Shown piece after piece: positions 14,061 to 22,340 of a stretch of 41,664 bases of DNA. This DNA is from Gammaproteobacteria bacterium. Its GTDB lineage: Bacteria > Pseudomonadota > Gammaproteobacteria > Chromatiales > Chromatiaceae. The DNA lies in contig JAAGZL010000457.1 in assembly GCA_024206335.1 (NCBI GenBank), positions 1 to 41,664 of the forward strand, read 5' to 3'. The translations under genes were made by a program, and so were the position numbers. Under the pieces are notes generated by a model. It had not been told where the DNA came from. It made no database searches and saw only the letters and a list, made by a program, of their open reading frames with translations. Every line of letters starts with the position of its first letter. Positions within the stretch are counted from its first letter, which is position 1.

Positions 14061-16886
14061 TCACCGTGCAGGCTCCGAGCAGCGGTCCACCAGGTAGACG
14101 ATAGATCGGTAATGCAGCCCGCTGTGCAGGGACAGACCGATTTCACAGGTTCGACTGTTGGAGTAACCGGCTTCACAATCGTCCGGCAACGCCTGACGCA
14201 GTCCCTGCAGTGCGGAGGCATTCAACTCAGGAAAGTTGAATCCACGATCACCGGCAAAACCGCAACATGCGATCTCCTCGGGCACCACTACTTGTTCGGC
14301 GCACGCCTCTGCCAGGTTCCGCATCGCTCCATCAAGCCCCATCTTGCGGCTGCTACAGGTGGGATGCAGGGCGATGGTTCCGACCCTACGGTGGATCACC
14401 AGTCTTGAACGCAGAAACTCCTGGATAAAACCGACCGGTTCGAAAACCCTGAGCCGTGGATCCAGGTGCTCACGCATACGCTGGGTGCAAGGGCTGGTAT
14501 CACAGAGAATCGGATATTCGCCCTCCCGGCTGGCGATCAACAGGGCCTGTTCCAGCGTCTCCATTCCGTTTGCTGCCTGCTGCGGGAAACCTTTGCTTTC
14601 AAAAGGCATACCGCAACAAAGCCCGTCCACTGTCTGGGGATATATCACCTGGTAACCCGCCTTTTGCAACAGGGCCAGGGTCTTCACATGAAGGGAGTCA
14701 CGCTCCTGGTCTCCCCTGGCCGGACCCATGGTGCGACTGGCACAGCTGGGGAAGAGCACCACTTTGGGGGCATCACCCGCGATCACTGGAGCTGGTTTGA
14801 CGGCAGCGGCAGGCCTCGGCATATATTCGTTCCATTGCGGCAACCGGCCCCCTGACAATCGACGCGCCCCACCTGCCAGAGTGTCCAACACCCTACTCCC
14901 AAACAGGGCGTGGGCGCCATCGGCTAGACTGAGGCCAATCCGGGTCAGGCGTGTCACTGCGGTAAAGTGCCTGCCCAGCCAAGAGGCGATCCGTTGACCT
15001 TTCACCACATGCTGGGCAGCACGTGTCTCCTTGGTCAGCCGGCCGGTGTCGATAACCACCGGGCAGCGGGTCGCGCACATCCCATCGGCGGCACAGCTGT
15101 CCAGCACCTGGTACTGGACCTCTCTCTCAAACTCGGCCAAGCGTTTGGGATCTTCGCCACACGCCTCCAACCGGGCCATCTCCCGCCTGGTGACGATGCG
15201 TTGACGGGGCGTAAGAGTCAGGTTGCGCGAGGGGCAGACGGCCTCACAAAATCCGCATTCGATGCATTTGTCCACGATCGGGTTGGCCGCCGGCAGTGGC
15301 TTGAGGTTTTCCAGATGAACATGGGGATTGGTGTTGAGCAGCACCCCGGGATTGAGGATCCCCGATGGATCGAAGATCTGCTTGATCTCATGCATCAACT
15401 CATAGGCATCCCGCCCCCACTCCATCTCCACAAACGGCGCCATGTTGCGGCCGGTGCCGTGCTCTGCCTTCAATGAGCCCTGATACTTATTTACCACCAG
15501 TTCGCACACCGCATCCATGAGTCCCTGGTAGCGCGCCACCTCCGAAGGGGTTCCAAAGTCCTGGGTGAAGACGAAGTGCAGATTGCCCTCCAGGGCGTGA
15601 CCGAAGATCAGGGCCTCGTGATAGTCGTACTTTTGAAACAGCGCATGCAGATCCCGTACTGCATGTGCCAGCTCTGGCACCGGGAAGGCTACGTCCTCGA
15701 TAATCACAGTGGTTCCCGTCTCGCGCACCGCACCCACAGCCGGGAACAGGCCCTTGCGGATGTTCCATAGCGTTGCGCATTCCGCCGCGTCATGGCTAAA
15801 AACGATAGGCTGCACCGTACTCATGATTGCCAGTGCATCCTTGACCTCCGCCGCCTGCTGCGCCAGCCGTTCCGGGGCGTCCGCCCGCGTCTCTACCAGC
15901 AGCGCAGCCACCTCGCCATCGAGCTCACGCAGATACCCGGGCAGGCCCGGCTTATGCTCCACCGATCGAAGCGCGGCCCGATCCATCAGTTCCACCGCAT
16001 CCACCGGGGTCCCCTTCAACACCGCAACTGCCCTACAAGCGGTCTCGATGTCGGGAAACAGGATCATGGCGGTAGTTTTGTACGGATGATCGGGTACCGT
16101 GCGGTAGGTGATATCGGCAATAAACCCCAGCGTCCCTTCAGAGCCGATCATCAGGTGCTGAATGATGTCGATCGGATGGTCGAAGTCCACCAGGGCGTTG
16201 AGACTGTAGCCGGTGGTGTTCTTCAATCGGTACTTGTGCCGAATCTTTTCACTCAGGGCAGTATCCGCCAGCACCTTTTTGGCCAGGCCGGCAATGCCCG
16301 ACAGCAGCTCGGCATGAGATGTCTGAAATGCATCCAGGCTCGCCTGGTCACGGGTATCCAATATGGCGCCGTCGGCAAATATAATGCGCATCCCGGAGAG
16401 GGTACGATAGCTGTTCTGAGCCGTACCGCAGCACATCCCGCTGGCGTTGTTGGCCGCAATGCCCCCGATCTTGGCCGCGTTTATGGATGCCGGATCCGGG
16501 CCGATTTTTTTATTGAATGGCGCTAGTCGGCTATTGGCCAGACCTCCGATAACCCCGGGTTGGAGTCGGATCTCGGAGGCATCACCGTTGATCTCTATCT
16601 CCTCCCATCCATTGGCCAGCACCGCCAGCACCGAATCGGTGATGGCCTGGCCGGAGAGACTGGTACCAGCCGCACGGAAAGTAACCGGAATCCCGTGTTG
16701 CTGAGAGAGTTCCAGCAGCCTGATCACCTCCACCTCGTTCTCCACCTTGACCACCAGTTTCGGGATCAGGCGATAGAAGCTGGCATCGGTCCCGTAGGCA
16801 AGGGTGCGCAGTGGATCACGAATCAAACGGGCTTCGGGCAGAAATCCGCTTAACTCTTGATACAACTGCCTGCATTTCTCAATCAT
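14061..16886 (-). CDS. FAD-linked D-lactate dehydrogenase with Fe-S and CCG domains (Dld-II type)
   Basis: Large respiratory 2-hydroxyacid dehydrogenase resembling the Shewanella Dld-II, converting D-lactate to pyruvate with electrons to the quinone pool. The FAD-binding type 4 domain spans about 35-270, with GIPVTFRAAGTSLSG and GPDPASINAAKIGGIAANNASG; a FAD-oxidase C-terminal domain follows to about 530. Two ferredoxin-like clusters come next (CIECGFCEAVCP; CAADGMCATRCP). Finally there are GlpC/LutA-like cysteine motifs (DGLCCGMPF, HPTCSSRKMG, ACCGFAGDRG). The length of 941 matches the family. GTG at 16892 is an alternative start; neither has a strong ribosome-binding site. It follows dctM by 12 bases, tying substrate import to oxidation. 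Glycolate or another 2-hydroxyacid is a less likely substrate. Confidence 0.88.
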   Translation of the reverse strand: MIEKCRQLYQELSGFLPEARLIRDPLRTLAYGTDASFYRLIPKLVVKVENEVEVIRLLELSQQHGIPVTFRAAGTSLSGQAITDSVLAVLANGWEEIEINGDASEIRLQPGVIGGLANSRLAPFNKKIGPDPASINAAKIGGIAANNASGMCCGTAQNSYRTLSGMRIIFADGAILDTRDQASLDAFQTSHAELLSGIAGLAKKVLADTALSEKIRHKYRLKNTTGYSLNALVDFDHPIDIIQHLMIGSEGTLGFIADITYRTVPDHPYKTTAMILFPDIETACRAVAVLKGTPVDAVELMDRAALRSVEHKPGLPGYLRELDGEVAALLVETRADAPERLAQQAAEVKDALAIMSTVQPIVFSHDAAECATLWNIRKGLFPAVGAVRETGTTVIIEDVAFPVPELAHAVRDLHALFQKYDYHEALIFGHALEGNLHFVFTQDFGTPSEVARYQGLMDAVCELVVNKYQGSLKAEHGTGRNMAPFVEMEWGRDAYELMHEIKQIFDPSGILNPGVLLNTNPHVHLENLKPLPAANPIVDKCIECGFCEAVCPSRNLTLTPRQRIVTRREMARLEACGEDPKRLAEFEREVQYQVLDSCAADGMCATRCPVVIDTGRLTKETRAAQHVVKGQRIASWLGRHFTAVTRLTRIGLSLADGAHALFGSRVLDTLAGGARRLSGGRLPQWNEYMPRPAAAVKPAPVIAGDAPKVVLFPSCASRTMGPARGDQERDSLHVKTLALLQKAGYQVIYPQTVDGLCCGMPFESKGFPQQAANGMETLEQALLIASREGEYPILCDTSPCTQRMREHLDPRLRVFEPVGFIQEFLRSRLVIHRRVGTIALHPTCSSRKMGLDGAMRNLAEACAEQVVVPEEIACCGFAGDRGFNFPELNASALQGLRQALPDDCEAGYSNSRTCEIGLSLHSGLHYRSIVYLVDRCSEPAR

Positions 16887-16898
16887 CGTCACAGCAGA

Positions 16899-18284
16899 TT
16901 ATTTGTAGGCGATGGCGGGAAGCCAGGTCACCAGGGCTGGAAACATGGCCACCAGGAGCAGACCGATAAGCTGCAAAATGATAAATGGCACCACTCCCCT
17001 ATAGATCTCCGACAGCTTCACATCGACCGGGCATACCCCCTTGAGGTAGAACAGTGCAAATCCGACCGGCGGCGTCAGAAAAGATGTCTGCAGGGAGACC
17101 GCCACCAGCATCACGAACCAGACCAGCTCCGGGTTGTCCACTACGCCGTAACCGGGCACATCGATGCCCAGTGCGGTCACCACCGGCGCCAGCAGCGGCA
17201 GGATAATGAGGGTGATCTCGATCCAGTCAAGAACGAAACCAAGCAGAAAGACGATCAACAGAATGAAGGCGACCACACCGTAAGGCCCGAAAGGCAGCCC
17301 GGTGAGCGTTGCTTCGATAAGTTCGTCACCGCCCAGCTCACGCAATACCAGGGAGAAACAGGTGGCACCAAGGAAGATGGCAAAGATATAGGCCGTGGTT
17401 TTATAGGTTCCTTCGACTACGTCTTTAATGACACCCAGATTAAGCTTCTTGTTGTACAGGGCCAGCAGGGTAGCCCCCAGTGCTCCCACGCCACTTGCTT
17501 CGGTCGGGGTGGTAATTCCGGCAAAGATGGATCCAAGCACGGAGAGGATGAGAAAGGCCGGCGGTAGTATGGTCTTTAGCACCTCCAGTATCAGACCCCA
17601 ATCGATAGGGCGCCGATCCTCCGCCAGCGGTGCCGCCTGGGGCCTGAAATAGGCATATACAAGGATAAATACGACATAGAGGGAACCCAGGATCAGGCCG
17701 GGAAATACCGCCCCCATGAACAGATCCCCCACCGACAGACCCAACTGGTCGGCCATGATCACCAACATGATACTTGGGGGAATCAGAATTCCCAGAGTGC
17801 CGGCACCGGCGATGGTGCCAAGCGCCAGTGGTCGATGATAGTTCTGGGCGGTCATGGCCGGCAGGGAGAGCAGACCCAGCAGCACCACCGAGGCACCGAT
17901 GATACCGGTGGAGGCCGCAAGGATGATACCAATCAAGGTAACGGTAACCGCCAGGCCACCGCGCACCGGACCGAATAGCTCCTGCATCGCCTTCATCATG
18001 CGTTCAGCCACCCCGGACTTATCCAGCATTAGCCCCATAAAGATGAACATGGGCAACGCTACCAGGACCCAGTTATCCATAATCTTGTAGATACGATTGA
18101 CCACCAACCCCAGAGTCAGATAGTCCAGCCCCGTTGCGGTATCCAGGTAGGTGTCACCCAGGTAGCCCACACCGGCGAAGATCACACCGATACCACCCAA
18201 CACCCAGGCTACGGGAAACCCAGTAAATAGAAACAGGGTAAAGGTCACGAACATGGCAATCACGAGATACTCATTGACTTCCAT
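16899..18284 (-). CDS. dctM: TRAP transporter large permease subunit DctM
   Basis: Inner-membrane transport subunit of a sodium-driven TRAP transporter, 461 residues with about 12-13 hydrophobic segments. Family hallmarks are PMFIFMGLMLDKSGVAERM (about 88-106), AASTGIIGASVVLLG, the conserved IAGAGTLGILIPPSIMLVI (about 158-176) and, late in the protein, the TSFLTPPVGFALFYLKG block. It starts 4 bases after dctQ ends. Its partners are dctQ and, beyond a 192-base spacer, the binding protein dctP. Confidence 0.95.
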   Translation of the reverse strand: MEVNEYLVIAMFVTFTLFLFTGFPVAWVLGGIGVIFAGVGYLGDTYLDTATGLDYLTLGLVVNRIYKIMDNWVLVALPMFIFMGLMLDKSGVAERMMKAMQELFGPVRGGLAVTVTLIGIILAASTGIIGASVVLLGLLSLPAMTAQNYHRPLALGTIAGAGTLGILIPPSIMLVIMADQLGLSVGDLFMGAVFPGLILGSLYVVFILVYAYFRPQAAPLAEDRRPIDWGLILEVLKTILPPAFLILSVLGSIFAGITTPTEASGVGALGATLLALYNKKLNLGVIKDVVEGTYKTTAYIFAIFLGATCFSLVLRELGGDELIEATLTGLPFGPYGVVAFILLIVFLLGFVLDWIEITLIILPLLAPVVTALGIDVPGYGVVDNPELVWFVMLVAVSLQTSFLTPPVGFALFYLKGVCPVDVKLSEIYRGVVPFIILQLIGLLLVAMFPALVTWLPAIAYK

Positions 18285-18288
18285 AGTC

Positions 18289-18801
18289 CTATACCCCTTT
18301 CAACGATTTAATGGTGCGGGCTAGACGCGACAATGTCGCCAAGCCCAGCAGCATGAAGCTAACAGGTATGACTCCTTTGATCGCCCAACGCCAGGGCAAG
18401 CCCAGTGGGGCGTCCGAGCGCTCTGCGATACGCCAGGAATCCCAGAAGAAATCGAAGCTATGAAGGGTCACCACAACGATGAATGGCAGAAGGAATACAA
18501 GGATGCCAAACAGTTCCCAGAAGGCCTGGGTACGCGGGGCCATTCTCATATGGATGATATCCACTCGGATATGAGAATCAGTGGTCAACGCATAGCTGAT
18601 GCCGAACATTACAGCCACGGCATAGAGATGCCACTGCAACTCCTCCAACACCACCAGTCCGCTTCCGAAACCGTAGCGCAAGACCACCTGGAGGATGATG
18701 ACACCAACAAGAATGACATTGGCCCAGCTCACCACCCGGCCAATAGCGCCAATAAAGCTATCCAGCGCATCCGCCGCCGGTACTCGCGTTTCATTATTCA
18801 T
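18289..18801 (-). CDS. dctQ: TRAP transporter small permease subunit DctQ
   Basis: Four-helix membrane protein of 170 residues that partners DctM. Segments fall near 22-45, 60-80, 97-117 and 145-160. The second region contains EELQWHLYAVAVMFGISYALTTDSHIRVDI, the block diagnostic of DctQ. It lies 192 bases after dctP, beyond an intercistronic hairpin, which suggests the binding protein is made in excess over the membrane subunits. Confidence 0.93.
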   Translation of the reverse strand: MNNETRVPAADALDSFIGAIGRVVSWANVILVGVIILQVVLRYGFGSGLVVLEELQWHLYAVAVMFGISYALTTDSHIRVDIIHMRMAPRTQAFWELFGILVFLLPFIVVVTLHSFDFFWDSWRIAERSDAPLGLPWRWAIKGVIPVSFMLLGLATLSRLARTIKSLKGV

Positions 18802-18943
18802 CTGTCACCGCCCTTTTACTGTTTACCCATCGCTCAAACGTTCATAGTTAAGCCACAAGAACGATGCAATCCCCTGCCCTCCCCGACGCAAAACACCCAG
18901 CATCAGTTCAGAAGACATTTTTATTTGCTGTATCAACTTGAAA

Positions 18944-18974
18944 TGGCAGGGCGACACCATCGGTCGCCCTGCCA
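18944..18974 (-). terminator. Strong intercistronic hairpin between dctP and dctQ
   Basis: TGGCAGGGCGAC and GTCGCCCTGCCA form a perfect 12-bp stem with a 7-base loop, 20 bases after the dctP stop. The minus-strand tail (ATTTCAAG) is only weakly U-rich, so partial termination or an RNA-stabilising 3' end for dctP mRNA is likelier than full termination. Confidence 0.65.
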
Positions 18975-18993
18975 ACAGATACCTATAAACAGC

Positions 18994-20064
18994 TTATTTC
19001 TTTGGACGTTGTGCCCGTGGCAAGAAGGCGTAGGCCTCCCACAGGTCATAGCCACCGCGGAATTTGCTCAGATCACTCCAGACCTTATTAAAGAAGGCGT
19101 CCTTCTTGTTCTCTTCAACCACTTCCTGCCACTTCGAACGGAACAGCGACAACATATCATCAGACCAGTACATAATTTTGACGCCACGCTTTTCTGCATT
19201 TTCCTTCATGACATCGAACTGGATCGCCTCACCCTGGGCAAAACCCTCGGTCATGGCGGCCTTGCACATCACCTCGGTGACCATCTGCTGGCTCTCGCTC
19301 ATCTTGTTCCAGACGTCCTTGTTGATCAGCAGTTCGAACATGGTCGCCTGTTGATGCCAACCTGGGAAGTAGTTGTACTTCACAATCTTGTGGAAGCCGA
19401 GGCGTTGATCGATAGCAGGCATGGAAAATTCAGAGGCATCGATGGCCTTTTTCTCCAGCGCCGGGAAGATTTCACCCCCTGGCAACAGAGTGGTGGATAC
19501 GCCCAGCTTCTGCATTACCTGACCGCCCAGACCAAAGAAACGCATACTCATGCCCTTTAGGTCGTCCGCGCTATTGATCGGTTTGGCGAACCAGCCGGAG
19601 GTCTCCGGTGCGATAATACCGCAGGGAACCACATGGACATTGTAGCCGGCCTGATCATACATCTCCTGATAGAGCTTGCGCCCATTGCCATAATAGACCC
19701 AGGCCAGGTATTCACCTGCTTCGGGACCAAATGGAACAGCAGAAAACAGGGGGGAAGCCGGGATCTTTCCTGCCCAGTAACCGGCTGTGGCATAACCTGC
19801 GTTTACCTTGCCGCTGGAGACCGCATCGAGAATCTCAAATGGCGCAACCAGTTTCTTTGGCTCATAGATCTTCATCTTCACCGAACCGCCACTGGCGGTC
19901 TTGATCCGGTCACCTACCCATTTTATGGTGGTGCCGAGGCCCGGCAGATGGGTGCCAAAGGTCACCGGAACCTTTAAAAGCACCGGCTTATCCTTTGCCA
20001 GAGTGGGTGCGGAAAGTGTTGTCAGAGCTAATGCTGTTGCGGCCGAGACCAGAAGTCGTTTCAT
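18994..20064 (-). CDS. dctP: TRAP transporter substrate-binding protein DctP, 2-oxo/2-hydroxy acid type
   Basis: Periplasmic binding protein of the TRAP system. A signal peptide covers residues 1-23 (cleavage after TLA). The conserved arginine that holds the substrate carboxylate is R175 in GMSMRFFGLGG. The stretch PGGEIFPALEKKAIDASEF (to about 213) and the YFPGWHQQATMFELLINKDVW block (from about 232) resemble the subgroup including TakP (2-oxoacids such as pyruvate) and a known lactate-binding TRAP protein. I start at 20064 because GAGG lies 9 bases upstream and abuts the earlier ATG at 20073. The 356 residues are typical. Lactate or pyruvate is the likely cargo, given the dehydrogenase downstream. 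Transcription appears controlled by the operator at 20130-20140. Confidence 0.92.
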   Translation of the reverse strand: MKRLLVSAATALALTTLSAPTLAKDKPVLLKVPVTFGTHLPGLGTTIKWVGDRIKTASGGSVKMKIYEPKKLVAPFEILDAVSSGKVNAGYATAGYWAGKIPASPLFSAVPFGPEAGEYLAWVYYGNGRKLYQEMYDQAGYNVHVVPCGIIAPETSGWFAKPINSADDLKGMSMRFFGLGGQVMQKLGVSTTLLPGGEIFPALEKKAIDASEFSMPAIDQRLGFHKIVKYNYFPGWHQQATMFELLINKDVWNKMSESQQMVTEVMCKAAMTEGFAQGEAIQFDVMKENAEKRGVKIMYWSDDMLSLFRSKWQEVVEENKKDAFFNKVWSDLSKFRGGYDLWEAYAFLPRAQRPKK

Positions 20065-20129
20065 GTTAATCATCCTCACAATGTTAATTAAAATATAGTT
20101 AGTGTCTGGTGTATTTTTATAGTGATTTT

Positions 20130-20140
20130 TGGTAATACCA
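20130..20140. promoter_or_regulatory. PdhR-type operator at the dctP promoter
   Basis: TGGTAATACCA is a perfect TGGT-N3-ACCA palindrome, the core recognised by PdhR/LldR-type GntR regulators. It lies 5 bases downstream of the candidate dctP -10 box, so it covers the transcription start, a repressing position. A second copy stands at the regulator's own promoter (20318-20328). Confidence 0.7.
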
Positions 20141-20145
20141 CTTAC

Positions 20146-20174
20146 AATCTAGAGGCTGATCTTCTACTTGTCAA
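20146..20174 (-). promoter_or_regulatory. Sigma70-like promoter of the dctP operon
   Basis: Read on the minus strand, a consensus TTGACA (20174-20169) is followed after 17 bases by TAGATT (20151-20146, 4 of 6). Transcription would begin near 20139, inside the operator and about 75 bases before the dctP start codon. Confidence 0.6.
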
Positions 20175-20276
20175 GTAATTTTATACCGATATATATTTCA
20201 TTATAGTCTAAATTAATCAACAATGAATATGCACTATATACTGTTATAGAGAGGTTTACAGGGGATACAGAGGTAT

Positions 20277-20304
20277 TTGCAAATCACAAAAACCAAACTA
20301 TACT
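20277..20304 (+). promoter_or_regulatory. Sigma70-like promoter of the pdhR-like gene
   Basis: TTGCAA (20277-20282) and TATACT (20299-20304) are separated by 16 bases. The expected start near 20311 lies just upstream of the operator at 20318-20328, which supports autoregulation. Confidence 0.5.
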
Positions 20305-20317
20305 AGCTATCATATAT

Positions 20318-20328
20318 TGGTCAGACCA
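20318..20328. promoter_or_regulatory. PdhR-type operator at the regulator's own promoter
   Basis: TGGTCAGACCA matches the PdhR core TGGT-N3-ACCA; its ATT and TTT flanks resemble the longer E. coli consensus. It lies 27 bases before the ATG of the regulator gene and 13 bases after its -10 box, consistent with self-repression. Confidence 0.72.
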
Positions 20329-20354
20329 TTTTTGTTATTTAGGTAATCAGCCAC

Positions 20355-21104
20355 ATGAACAAGCCAAAAATTGCCGATATCATCGCCCACAAAATGGAGT
20401 CGATGATACTGGAAGGAGTACTGAAGCCCGGGGAAAAACTCCCAGCGGAACGTAAGCTTGCGGATAAATTTGAAGTTTCCCGGCCCACGTTGCGTGAGGC
20501 GATAAAAAAACTGACGGCAAAAGGCCTATTGAGGACCCACCAGGGGGGCGGCAACTATGTCTGTGAGAGCTTGGCCCCTTCCCTGACGGATCCACTGCTT
20601 GAGATCTTCCGTGAGCGTCCCAACACGCGTTTTGACGTGCTGGAAGTTCGGCACGCCTTGGAGGGACAGGCGGCATATTACGCCGCAATGCGTTGTACTG
20701 AGGTGGACAAACAGATCATCCAGGAACGATATCAAGCCATGCTGGAGACACATGGTGGACCAGATCCCCGCGCGGAGGCAAAAGCAGACACCGAGTTTCA
20801 CATGGCAATTGCTGAAGCAGCCGATAATGTCGTACTGCTGCACGTTATGCGCGGACTGTTCACCTTGCTGCTCGACAGCATATCTTTCAGCCACGATAAA
20901 CTCTACACGAAGCCTGGTGTTTTTAAGAAGTTAAAAAACCAGCATCATGCACTGATGACAGCAGTTGTCGACGGAGAGCCTGACAAGGCACGCCAGGCGG
21001 CACATGACCACCTGGTCTACATAGAGAAAACTCTGCAGGAAATTGACAAGGAGGAGGCACGCAAAGAACGCGCCCTTAGACGACTGACTCCTTTTGCAAA
21101 GTAA
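20355..21104 (+). CDS. GntR/FadR-family regulator, PdhR-like
   Basis: DNA-binding repressor of 249 residues that closely parallels E. coli PdhR along its length. The winged helix covers about 8-75 (PGEKLPAERKLADKFEVSRPT, then LREAIKKL and GLLRTHQGGGNYV). An FCD sensor domain spans about 90-230 and contains FDVLEVRHALEGQAAYYAA. Three conserved histidines fit a metal or ligand site (FHMAIAEA, NQHHALM, AAHDHLVYIE). The C-terminal tail of repeated ERALRRL type also matches PdhR. PdhR senses pyruvate, so pyruvate-induced release is the natural prediction here. It is divergent from dctP and the lactate genes; paired operators lie in the spacer. LldR or GlcC subtypes are less likely. Confidence 0.88.
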   Translation: MNKPKIADIIAHKMESMILEGVLKPGEKLPAERKLADKFEVSRPTLREAIKKLTAKGLLRTHQGGGNYVCESLAPSLTDPLLEIFRERPNTRFDVLEVRHALEGQAAYYAAMRCTEVDKQIIQERYQAMLETHGGPDPRAEAKADTEFHMAIAEAADNVVLLHVMRGLFTLLLDSISFSHDKLYTKPGVFKKLKNQHHALMTAVVDGEPDKARQAAHDHLVYIEKTLQEIDKEEARKERALRRLTPFAK

Positions 21105-21127
21105 CCCAGGCCTGATTAACCGCTATC

Positions 21128-22012
21128 GTGATCATACGAATATTTGAAATTGTCTTTCCCCTGTTCGCAGTCGTATCAGCAGGTTTTGTTTACGGCTACT
21201 TCCATAAATCCGATATGGATGTTGCCAATCGCATCAATATCGACGTCTTCGTTCCGGCACTGATCTTTTCCGCCCTGTCAAACCAGGCCTTTGATCTCGC
21301 AACCTACGGCAAACTAGCCCTGGGTGGACTTGTAGTGGTACTGGGTTCAGGGCTGTTAGCCTGGCCTCTGGCGCGGTTGGCTCGTGCACAGACCAATACG
21401 CTTGTACCACCGATTATGTTCTGCAACTCAGGCAATATGGGTCTACCACTGCAGGTACTGGCCTTCGGCGAACTGGCCCTGCCTGCAGCCCTGGTTCTGT
21501 TCCTGATTGAGAACGCCCTGCATTTCACCTTGGGAATCCGTATGCTGGATCATCATGCCCGCTGGTGGATAGTTTTCCGGCAACCCATGATCCTCTCAGC
21601 TACAGCAGCCCTGGTTGTGAGCTTTACCGGGACTCAGGTGCCACAACCCATAGCACTACCGATCGAAATGCTCGGCAAAATCGCTGTCCCACTTATGCTG
21701 TTCTCTCTCGGCGTACGCCTTGCCGGTGCAGATTTTTCAGAGTGGCGCATCGGTCTTCTCGGGGCTGTATTGAGTCCACTTCTTGGAGTCGCACTGGCAA
21801 TGTTGCTGTTACCCCTGCTTGATCTTGCACCTATGCAGGCTGGGATACTGTTGATGTTCGGGGCGCTGCCCCCAGCTGTACTCAACTTTATGGTTGCAGA
21901 ACGCTACAACCAGGAGCCCAGCAAGGTCGCCTCCATCGTCATGCTGGGCAACCTAATGGCACTCGCCTTTGTCCCCTTGGCTCTTGCCTATGTTCTGCCC
22001 CGATATGGATAG
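21128..22012 (+). CDS. AEC-family (auxin efflux carrier/malate permease type) transporter
   Basis: Inner-membrane carrier of 294 residues with about 10 predicted segments in two halves, each ending in a conserved loop. FCNSGNMGLPLQVLAFGE (about 98-115) and the late FGALPPAVLNFMVAERYN (about 244-261) are family hallmarks. Bacterial members move organic acids such as malate, malonate or lactate, but the substrate is not readable here. The start is GTG at 21128, 23 bases after the regulator gene, with no strong ribosome-binding site, suggesting co-transcription with it. It may be a second organic-acid port for the island. Confidence 0.85.
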   Translation: MIIRIFEIVFPLFAVVSAGFVYGYFHKSDMDVANRINIDVFVPALIFSALSNQAFDLATYGKLALGGLVVVLGSGLLAWPLARLARAQTNTLVPPIMFCNSGNMGLPLQVLAFGELALPAALVLFLIENALHFTLGIRMLDHHARWWIVFRQPMILSATAALVVSFTGTQVPQPIALPIEMLGKIAVPLMLFSLGVRLAGADFSEWRIGLLGAVLSPLLGVALAMLLLPLLDLAPMQAGILLMFGALPPAVLNFMVAERYNQEPSKVASIVMLGNLMALAFVPLALAYVLPRYG

Positions 22013-22340
22013 GCGGAGAGTGTGCTTGGGGTGGTACAGGGCAAGTGCGCCATTCGTGGTGTAGTGCTCTTCACTCAGCAGGTGAGTGTTAAACTGCTGC
22101 TAAAGCCCATACATTCAGGACGTTAATTACTGTTTGTAACGGTCAACTGAGGAATCTAGGATTATGCAAAGGCTCGGTTTCATTAACGCTTGGGCATCTG
22201 TAAATTGAGCGTAAAGAAAAACCGATGAGCGAGAATATGGCAGGTCATAGCCTATTCCACCCCATCCAGAGCTACGCATCTAATATATTATTGTCTATGC
22301 ACATACATGCACGGCCGAGTCACGGAGGAGAGTCAGTCCA
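22013..22340. other. Intergenic region before the CoA-transferase gene
   Basis: No gene is recognised in these 328 bases. CACTCA (22072-22077) and TGAGTG (22083-22088) form a short stem without a U-run. The part nearest the CoA-transferase is AT-richer and probably holds its promoter, but I could not assign a -35/-10 pair. No TGGT-N3-ACCA operator is present. Confidence 0.4.

Noticed and set aside
15792-16526. A 244-codon plus-strand open frame
   Set aside because: It lies wholly antisense to the FAD domain of the D-lactate dehydrogenase gene and has shadow-like composition (many Arg, His and Gln).
18823-18918. A 31-codon minus-strand ORF between dctP and dctQ
   Set aside because: No ribosome-binding site and no resemblance; such short frames are expected by chance in a 190-base spacer.
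18460-19560. A 366-codon plus-strand open frame
   Set aside because: It is antisense to dctQ and dctP and spans the hairpin between them; both minus-strand proteins are clear family members, and the plus-strand product is His/Gln-rich without family resemblance.
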